A stretch of 9,843 bases of DNA. Source: JAUPVO01 sp964420875 (lineage in GTDB: Bacteria > Patescibacteriota > Minisyncoccia > Phycocordibacterales > UBA5272). Below, piece after piece: positions 5,993-9,843 of this stretch; positions within the stretch are counted from its first letter, which is position 1; the number at the start of each line of letters is the position of its first letter. The translations under genes were made by a program, and so were the position numbers. Below the pieces are notes generated by a model. It saw only the letters and a program-made list of their open reading frames with translations. It was not told the origin of the DNA and ran no database searches. Location: positions 1 through 9,843 of the forward strand of contig CAYQUK010000013.1 of NCBI GenBank assembly GCA_964420875.1, in the 5' to 3' direction.

Positions 5993-6442
5993 ATGACTGT
6001 ACCAACTATAACAATAGGAGAAATCAAAAGAGAGGGAGCTAATATATTGGATATCATCGCTAGGAATGGCAGGGCTATTTCTTTCTCAGTATTCAAACTC
6101 GGTATCGCCATGTTTTTTGTTTTGCTAGTAACATCTATAGCATTGCTATTTAGCGGCCCGCTTTTATTTATTGGAGTTATCATACTCATACCATTTATTT
6201 TTATATCAGTCGCCGCTAGTGCAATAATGCCTATAGTTATGGCTGGGGTAGCAGAGGAGTATCTGCTCTATAGCAGGTCTGGTATATCTATAAAGTCTCT
6301 AGTTTTGGGTATTTGTTTTCTGATCTCATTTTTGATTATCCCTTATATTGGCTTGTTATTATTGTTTGTTTTATTTGCTTATTGTTTCGGTATCGTTTGC
6401 CAATATATTCAAAAAGAATATTGGAAATATATTTCTAAATAG
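5993..6442 (+). CDS. Small polytopic membrane protein of unknown function
   Basis: A 149-aa protein I do not recognise. The N-terminus (1-30) is polar with a predicted amphipathic region (IKREGANILDIIARNGRAIS). Hydrophobic stretches follow at about 34-53, 56-84 (long; possibly a re-entrant or kinked helix) and 103-136 (two helices around P117). The 85-102 linker holds the only charged cluster in the middle (AEEYLLYSRS). The C-terminus is basic and cytoplasmic-looking (IQKEYWKYISK). C107, C131 and C136 all lie in or beside membrane segments. It is the last gene of the plus-strand htpX-lemA-TPM cluster, 37 bp after the TPM gene, with a possible promoter of its own. It converges with the DUF305 gene, with only 3 bp between the stops. 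A link to membrane quality control is inferred only from position. Confidence 0.75.
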   Translation: MTVPTITIGEIKREGANILDIIARNGRAISFSVFKLGIAMFFVLLVTSIALLFSGPLLFIGVIILIPFIFISVAASAIMPIVMAGVAEEYLLYSRSGISIKSLVLGICFLISFLIIPYIGLLLLFVLFAYCFGIVCQYIQKEYWKYISK

Positions 6443-6459
6443 TTTTTATTTATATTTAG
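6435..6459. repeat. AT-only inverted repeat across two convergent stop codons
   Basis: CTAAATA (6435-6441) and TATTTAG (6453-6459) are perfect 7-nt reverse complements around an 11-nt spacer. They overlap the 3' ends of both convergent genes. With T-runs between the arms this might act as a weak bidirectional end signal, but the stem is nearly all A/T and short. Confidence 0.3.
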
Positions 6460-6799
6460 TTTCTAACCACACCTTCATCACGTCGATCTCCTTGCTTTGA
6501 TTATTGATAATATCAAATGCGAATTTTAATATGTCTGCGTCAGCACTAGGATTTTTGATTATCATTCTTGCCATCGCTACGGCACCTTCATGATGAGGTA
6601 TCATCTCTGTCAGAAAGGCTTTCTCAAGGTCTCTGCCATATTTGTTTTCCAGTCCACTAGTCATACCATTCATAGTGTCAGTCATATTCATGTCGTGAGT
6701 CATATTGTTCACAGGTTTGTGATTGTAAGTAAATAGGACACCTATTATTATCCCGAGTATTAGTATGAGTAAGTTCTTAGTATTAAAATATCTTTGCAT
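6446..6799 (-). CDS. Membrane-anchored DUF305 protein with Met/His-rich segment
   Basis: A 117-aa protein. One N-terminal helix (about 9-25) anchors it, with the rest outside. The DUF305 core runs from about 54: EKAFLTEMIPHHEGAVAMA has the family's paired histidines (H69, H70, then E71, G72), and INNQSKEIDVMKVWL matches the conserved C-terminal Q..EI..M..WL helix. DUF305 adopts a ferritin-like helical fold and is often found near copper-handling genes; its reaction is unsettled. Between anchor and core, residues 33-46 hold five methionines and a histidine (H35), a composition used by extracytoplasmic copper-binding proteins. Copper binding is inference. The gene is divergent from the 6845 gene across 45 bp and convergent with the gene ending at 6442. 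A -10-like TATAAA ends 8 nt before the ATG; no Shine-Dalgarno is present. Confidence 0.9.
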   Translation of the reverse strand: MQRYFNTKNLLILILGIIIGVLFTYNHKPVNNMTHDMNMTDTMNGMTSGLENKYGRDLEKAFLTEMIPHHEGAVAMARMIIKNPSADADILKFAFDIINNQSKEIDVMKVWLETKYK

Positions 6800-6807
6800 A
6801 TTTTGAG

Positions 6808-6813
6808 TTTATA
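6808..6813 (-). promoter_or_regulatory. Candidate -10 of the DUF305 gene
   Basis: TATAAA on the minus strand ending 8 nt before the ATG at 6799. No clear -35 is visible. It shares a 45-bp divergent region with the -10 of the 6845 gene, the two boxes being 19 bp apart. Confidence 0.4.
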
Positions 6814-6829
6814 CCCAATTTTATATTTG

Positions 6830-6838
6830 TGCTATGCT
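6830..6838 (+). promoter_or_regulatory. Extended -10 of the 6845 gene
   Basis: TGCTATGCT, an extended -10 ending 6 nt before the ATG at 6845, so the transcript is predicted to be leaderless. No convincing -35 is present. Confidence 0.45.
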
Positions 6839-6844
6839 TGATAT

Positions 6845-7381
6845 ATGACAAAGTTCGGATATGCCATTGTTATAGGATTCGTAGCTGTTTTGGCAGGGTC
6901 TCTCTATTTAGGATATTGGTTTAAAAATAGACCAGAGAAACAGGTTGTAGATGCCACTCCTATCGTCGCAACAACAACTACACCGGTATCAAATACTAAC
7001 GAGGCAACCAGTACTGCTACCACCACATTGTTGTATGAGAATACTGATTTTGGATTCTCGCTCACTCTGCCTAAATCTTGGGACGGGTACAAGGTGGCTA
7101 CTGGCACTGTGCAATATGGCAGGACAATCACCATCACACCTCCATCGTCTGTAGATGAGGACACGCGCGAGTTTGTGCCAGTTTTGATATACCCAATAGA
7201 CAAGTGGACTGAGTGGGAAAAGAATAATTTTGATGGTTACCCTACAGCTGCCCCAATAGGTCCAATAGAAAGAGCTAGGAATCAGGACTATGTTTTTGCC
7301 ACAGCCCCAAGGTACAACTTTGGTTTCGGTGCAGACCCAAAAGTTGTTGAGGAAATTGTGGAAAAGATGAAGGCATTCTAA
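6845..7381 (+). CDS. Membrane-anchored extracytoplasmic protein with Thr-rich linker (PsbP-like C-terminal domain?)
   Basis: A 178-aa protein. A single hydrophobic segment (about 5-25) after a short N-terminus acts as an uncleaved anchor; no lipobox cysteine follows. Residues 38-61 form a flexible linker rich in Thr, Ala and Val with few charges (ATPIVATTTTPVSNTNEATS). The remaining ~115 residues look globular. YENTDFGFSLTLPKSW resembles the opening strand of PsbP-like domains common in small anchored bacterial proteins, but I see no catalytic motif, so the family call is tentative. Conserved-looking aromatic and proline residues lie in WTEWEKNNFDGYPTAAPIGP. It is divergent from the DUF305 gene and 40 bp before the RRM gene, which has its own promoter. 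No Shine-Dalgarno is present. Function unknown; probably extracytoplasmic. Confidence 0.8.
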   Translation: MTKFGYAIVIGFVAVLAGSLYLGYWFKNRPEKQVVDATPIVATTTTPVSNTNEATSTATTTLLYENTDFGFSLTLPKSWDGYKVATGTVQYGRTITITPPSSVDEDTREFVPVLIYPIDKWTEWEKNNFDGYPTAAPIGPIERARNQDYVFATAPRYNFGFGADPKVVEEIVEKMKAF

Positions 7382-7382
7382 C

Positions 7383-7411
7383 TTGCTAATTTTCTGTGGT
7401 CGTGTTATATT
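7383..7411 (+). promoter_or_regulatory. Promoter of the RRM protein gene
   Basis: TTGCTA (7383-7388), a 17-bp spacer and TATATT (7406-7411), with TGT just before the -10. It begins right after the previous stop codon. The ATG at 7422 follows 10 nt after the -10, giving a leader of about 4 nt. Confidence 0.6.
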
Positions 7412-7421
7412 GACAGAGTAC

Positions 7422-7685
7422 ATGAAAAAGTTATTTGTAGGTGGTCTACCGTTTAAATACGGCGATCAAGACCTTGCAGCGTTATTTGCCCCTTTTGGAC
7501 AAGTAATATCAGCAAAGATTATTATTGACAGAGCGATGAATCGTTCAAAAGGATTTGGTTTCGTTGAGATGAATGGTGCAGATGCTGACAAAGCAATTGC
7601 AACACTTGACGGTAGTGATCTAGAGGGACGCAGCCTAGTTGTAAACGAAGCTCGCCCAATGGTTCCACGCGATACTCGCAACTAA
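7422..7685 (+). CDS. Stand-alone RRM-type RNA-binding protein
   Basis: An 87-aa protein consisting of one RNA recognition motif. RNP2 is LFVGGL (4-9) and RNP1 is KGFGFVEM (43-50), with the key aromatic positions present except the last RNP1 residue, which is Met. The rest follows the fold: YGDQDLAALFAPFG (first helix and turn), VISAKIIIDR (second strand), ADADKAIATLDGSDLEGRSLVVNEA (second helix and last strands). Such single-RRM proteins are found in cyanobacteria and several other bacterial groups and bind single-stranded RNA. The glycine- or arginine-rich tail seen in some is missing; only PMVPRDTRN follows. The start at 7422 is chosen because RRMs open KLFVGGLP and the promoter ends 10 nt upstream; the longer in-frame reading would begin at a TTG lying inside the -35 box. 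It ends 16 bp before a strong terminator, so it is a single-gene unit. Confidence 0.93.
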   Translation: MKKLFVGGLPFKYGDQDLAALFAPFGQVISAKIIIDRAMNRSKGFGFVEMNGADADKAIATLDGSDLEGRSLVVNEARPMVPRDTRN

Positions 7686-7701
7686 ATTTAACAAAGCAAA
7701 C

Positions 7702-7727
7702 AAAAATCCCGCCTCGGCGGGATTTTT
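7702..7727. terminator. Strong, symmetric intrinsic terminator
   Basis: Arms AAAAATCCCGCC (7702-7713) and GGCGGGATTTTT (7716-7727) are perfect reverse complements. The GC-rich core sits between an A-run and a T-run, so it can end transcription on either strand; its clear client is the RRM gene. Its T-run leads directly into the extended -10 of the next gene. Confidence 0.9.
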
Positions 7728-7735
7728 GTTATAAT
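7727..7735 (+). promoter_or_regulatory. Extended -10 of the M3 peptidase gene
   Basis: TGTTATAAT, perfect consensus, ending 6 nt before the ATG at 7742, so the mRNA is predicted to be leaderless. The position of a -35 is occupied by the terminator hairpin and does not match consensus. Confidence 0.6.
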
Positions 7736-7741
7736 GGGTGT

Positions 7742-9712
7742 ATGAAGTACACACAATTAACCCAAAGTGACTTTGCTTGGTGCAAGATGGGCACAAAGCA
7801 GATTTTATCTTTCCCAAAAAAAGCAGCTGACACAATAAGAGAGAGACAAGAAAGTATAAAGAAAATTAAAAAGGAAGACAGAACATTTTTAAATACTGTT
7901 GGAGCGTATGAGGTGTCGAATGACAATGAGTCGCGCATGCTCTATGAGATACACACCTTGGCACTCACTAGTGATAAAAAAGAAATACGTGATGCAGCTC
8001 GTATGGCCGAGGTGGAGTTTTCACATCTCTCTGTAGATCTTGCATATGATGAGGGTATGTATGTGGCTATCAAGGAGTATTACACTGGTAACTACAAAAA
8101 AGAAAAAAAGAATCTGGACAAACAAGACATCAGACTGCTCGACGATATTATGCTCGGGTTTAAACGTCTAGGCTTTGATTTGGCAGTAAAAGACAGAGAA
8201 GCTATAAAGAAAATAGACAAGAAGTGTAGTGAGCTAGAAAATGAATATGACGCACGCATTAATGAGGACACTAGTTATATACTTTGTGACGAATCACAAA
8301 TTGCGGGTATGCCAGAGCTGGTTAAAAACTCACTACAAATGGTAGATGGTAAGTATAAAGTCTCATTGCAATATCCAGAGTATGGACCGTTTATGAAATA
8401 CGTTCATGATAGGAATAAGAGGAAAGAGATGTACAAGCTTTTTAACAATCAAGGCGGAGCACGTAATGTCACTATTTTAAAAGAGCTAGTCAAACTACGC
8501 GCAAAGAAATCAAAGATACTTGGTTATGATAATCATGCTAGATATAGATCAGAAGTGCGCATGGCTAAGCATGAGAAACATGTTTATAAAATGAAGAACG
8601 ACCTGCTAAAGAAATTGGCTCCAGCTGTGAAGAGGGACTATATGACTATTGCTAGAGAGGCCGAGGAGGCGGGTTATAAAAATATACACACTCATGATAC
8701 AGGGTATCTGGTTAACAGAATATATGAAAAGGATTACGCACTCGATGAGCAACAAATGAGACAGTATTTTGAATTGGGGTCTGTGATGGATTTTATGTTT
8801 ACCCATTTTGGGGACCTGTTTGGATTTACAGTTAAAAAGTCAGAGATAAAGCTGTGGCATAGGGATGCAAATCTTTTTGAAATACATGACAAAAAGTCAA
8901 AACAAATTATCGCGTATCTAGCTTTAGATCTTCATCCACGTGATGGTAAATATGGTCACGCATGTATGATGCCAATAATAGAGGGAGCACAGCTCGAAAA
9001 GAATCTGTATCGCTCACCATTTGCGACACTGATTTGTAACTTTCCAAAGTCTACAAAGAACTCGCCATCATTGTTAACAGTTCGCGAGATAGAGACATTG
9101 TTCCACGAGTTTGGTCATGGTCTACACGGGCTATTGACCGAGGCGAAACACGCAAGTCACGCTGGCACAAATGTAGTTTGGGATTTTGTTGAGATGCCTA
9201 GTCAAATAATGGAGCAGTGGGTAGCAGAGGAAAGTATTTTAAAGAAACTAGGTAAACATTATAAGACTGGCGCTCCAATGCCAAAAGAGTTGATAGATAA
9301 AATTGTAAAAACAAAAAATCTTTTCCAGGCTATATTTTACACCAGGCAATGTGTGCAGGGGCTACTCGATGTTGATCTGTATACTGGTGTTGCTACAGAC
9401 CCAGTTAAACATTATCATGAGCTCATGAGTAGATATATGATAGACGAGACAAAGGGTATACTATTTGTCTCAAAATTCTCACATATTGTTGGAGGTTATG
9501 ATGCGGGGTACTATTCATATCTTTGGGCAGAGAGATTAGCAAAAGACGCCTACAGTATATTTAAAGAGGGAGGATTGACTAACAAGACATTGGGTATGAA
9601 ATATAGACGCGAGATACTCGCCCATGGTGGCAGTCGCCCCGAGCAAGACAGTATCGAGGCATTCCTCGGCCGCAAGATTTCCAATAATGCATTCGTGAAG
9701 TCTATAAATTAA
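7742..9712 (+). CDS. M3A-family zinc oligopeptidase (thimet/oligopeptidase A/Dcp-like)
   Basis: A 656-aa cytoplasmic peptidase close to the usual 680 residues. The catalytic motif HEFGH is at 455-459 (zinc ligands H455, H459; catalytic E456), and E484 in DFVEMPSQ supplies the third ligand, 25 residues after H459 as in thimet oligopeptidase. YLALDLHPRDGKYGHA precedes the active site as in M3A enzymes. Near the C-terminus, H581 with Y586, Y590, Y591 and Y593 in HIVGGYDAGYYSYLW matches the substrate-positioning tyrosine/histidine loop of the family, and the last strand FLGRKISNNAF is also typical. The N-terminal two-thirds is helical and closes over the cleft, limiting substrates to short peptides. 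There is no signal peptide, so it likely finishes degradation of peptides released by other proteases or imported. Whether it acts as endo-oligopeptidase or peptidyl-dipeptidase cannot be told here. No Shine-Dalgarno and no obvious terminator follow. Confidence 0.95.
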   Translation: MKYTQLTQSDFAWCKMGTKQILSFPKKAADTIRERQESIKKIKKEDRTFLNTVGAYEVSNDNESRMLYEIHTLALTSDKKEIRDAARMAEVEFSHLSVDLAYDEGMYVAIKEYYTGNYKKEKKNLDKQDIRLLDDIMLGFKRLGFDLAVKDREAIKKIDKKCSELENEYDARINEDTSYILCDESQIAGMPELVKNSLQMVDGKYKVSLQYPEYGPFMKYVHDRNKRKEMYKLFNNQGGARNVTILKELVKLRAKKSKILGYDNHARYRSEVRMAKHEKHVYKMKNDLLKKLAPAVKRDYMTIAREAEEAGYKNIHTHDTGYLVNRIYEKDYALDEQQMRQYFELGSVMDFMFTHFGDLFGFTVKKSEIKLWHRDANLFEIHDKKSKQIIAYLALDLHPRDGKYGHACMMPIIEGAQLEKNLYRSPFATLICNFPKSTKNSPSLLTVREIETLFHEFGHGLHGLLTEAKHASHAGTNVVWDFVEMPSQIMEQWVAEESILKKLGKHYKTGAPMPKELIDKIVKTKNLFQAIFYTRQCVQGLLDVDLYTGVATDPVKHYHELMSRYMIDETKGILFVSKFSHIVGGYDAGYYSYLWAERLAKDAYSIFKEGGLTNKTLGMKYRREILAHGGSRPEQDSIEAFLGRKISNNAFVKSIN

Positions 9713-9724
9713 GACTTTTCTATA

Positions 9725-9753
9725 TTGACATATAGCATAATATGTGCTACATT
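9725..9753 (+). promoter_or_regulatory. Strong promoter after the M3 peptidase gene, with a dyad in its spacer
   Basis: TTGACA (9725-9730), a 17-bp spacer and TACATT (9748-9753), preceded by TGC. A perfect inverted repeat, ACATAT (9728-9733) and ATATGT (9740-9745), sits between and partly over the -35, placed where a repressor could block polymerase. Predicted transcription start is near 9760. Confidence 0.65.
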
Positions 9754-9759
9754 GTATTA

Positions 9760-9843
9760 GTGAATTCCATTCGGTTTTCATCATCTTGTGGGTGTACCCC
9801 CTTGGTGTAGATCTTTAAACTCAAAACGAGGTAAGATAATGGA
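9760..9843 (+). other. Leader of about 80 nt and probable start of the next gene
   Basis: This stretch precedes an ATG within the last few bases of the window. GAGG lies about 7 nt before that ATG, a plausible Shine-Dalgarno site. A small hairpin GGG-TGTA-CCC lies near 9789-9798, followed by a second copy of GGTGTA. Only one or two codons of the gene are visible, so nothing can be said about its product. Confidence 0.4.

Noticed and set aside
7383..7421. 13-residue N-terminal extension of the RRM protein from a TTG
   Set aside because: It would start inside the -35 box, and RRM proteins begin at the KLFVGGLP strand; the ATG at 7422 fits family and promoter.
6989..7423. 144-codon minus-strand reading frame opposite the 6845 gene
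   Set aside because: No recognisable domain and no upstream signal, while the plus-strand protein has a clear anchor-linker-domain layout and a -10 box.
1..9843. Possible UGA recoding (as in Gracilibacteria/SR1), because no gene ends in TGA
   Set aside because: All family-assigned genes read through at full length without any in-frame TGA; recoding to glycine would place TGA inside them. Eleven stops are too few for the absence to mean much.
1..9843. CRISPR arrays, tRNA or rRNA genes, insertion sequences
   Set aside because: No regularly spaced repeats, cloverleaf or rRNA segments, transposase motifs or terminal inverted repeats were seen on either strand.

Overview
The window reads as a moderately AT-rich bacterial chromosome with very short intergenic spaces. 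I infer a small-genome lineage, most likely Patescibacteria/CPR (Parcubacteria-like). The hints are a threonyl-tRNA synthetase without the N-terminal TGS domain, several small membrane-anchored proteins of no recognised family, a stand-alone RRM protein, and start codons sitting directly behind promoter -10 boxes. This placement is inference; no rRNA gene is present. The code looks standard: eleven visible stops are 8 TAA, 3 TAG and no TGA, and no gene is interrupted by TGA.

Left arm, minus strand (2861 down to 1): TGS-less thrS, broken by a 100-N assembly gap; then, 3 nt after its stop, a six-helix membrane protein with two predicted extracytoplasmic cysteine pairs; then the first 144 codons of a DsbB/BdbC-type disulfide oxidase that runs off the window at base 1. 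Upstream of thrS and also on the minus strand is a 163-aa protein (3436-2945) laid out like a SixA-type histidine phosphatase but with every catalytic motif replaced. It ends in a hairpin terminator that abuts the thrS promoter.

Centre, plus strand (3559-6442): htpX (M48 membrane protease), lemA, a TPM-domain protein with signal peptide and Gly/Ser-rich tail, and a small unknown polytopic protein. This looks like an envelope quality-control or repair cluster. A convergent DUF305 protein with a Met/His-rich segment (6799-6446) follows, and it is divergent from a membrane-anchored, Thr-rich-linker protein (6845-7381).

Right arm, plus strand: an 87-aa RRM protein (7422-7685), a strong hairpin terminator, and a 656-aa M3A-type zinc oligopeptidase (7742-9712). 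After it comes a strong promoter with an internal dyad and a roughly 80-nt leader ending in a ribosome-binding-like sequence and an ATG at the window edge.

The most notable signal is regulatory. Nine genes have a TATAAT-like box ending only 6-10 nt before the ATG, often as extended TGnTATnnT, and lack a usable Shine-Dalgarno site. This predicts leaderless or nearly leaderless mRNAs as the default here. The degenerate SixA-like gene and the gene starting at the right edge are the exceptions.
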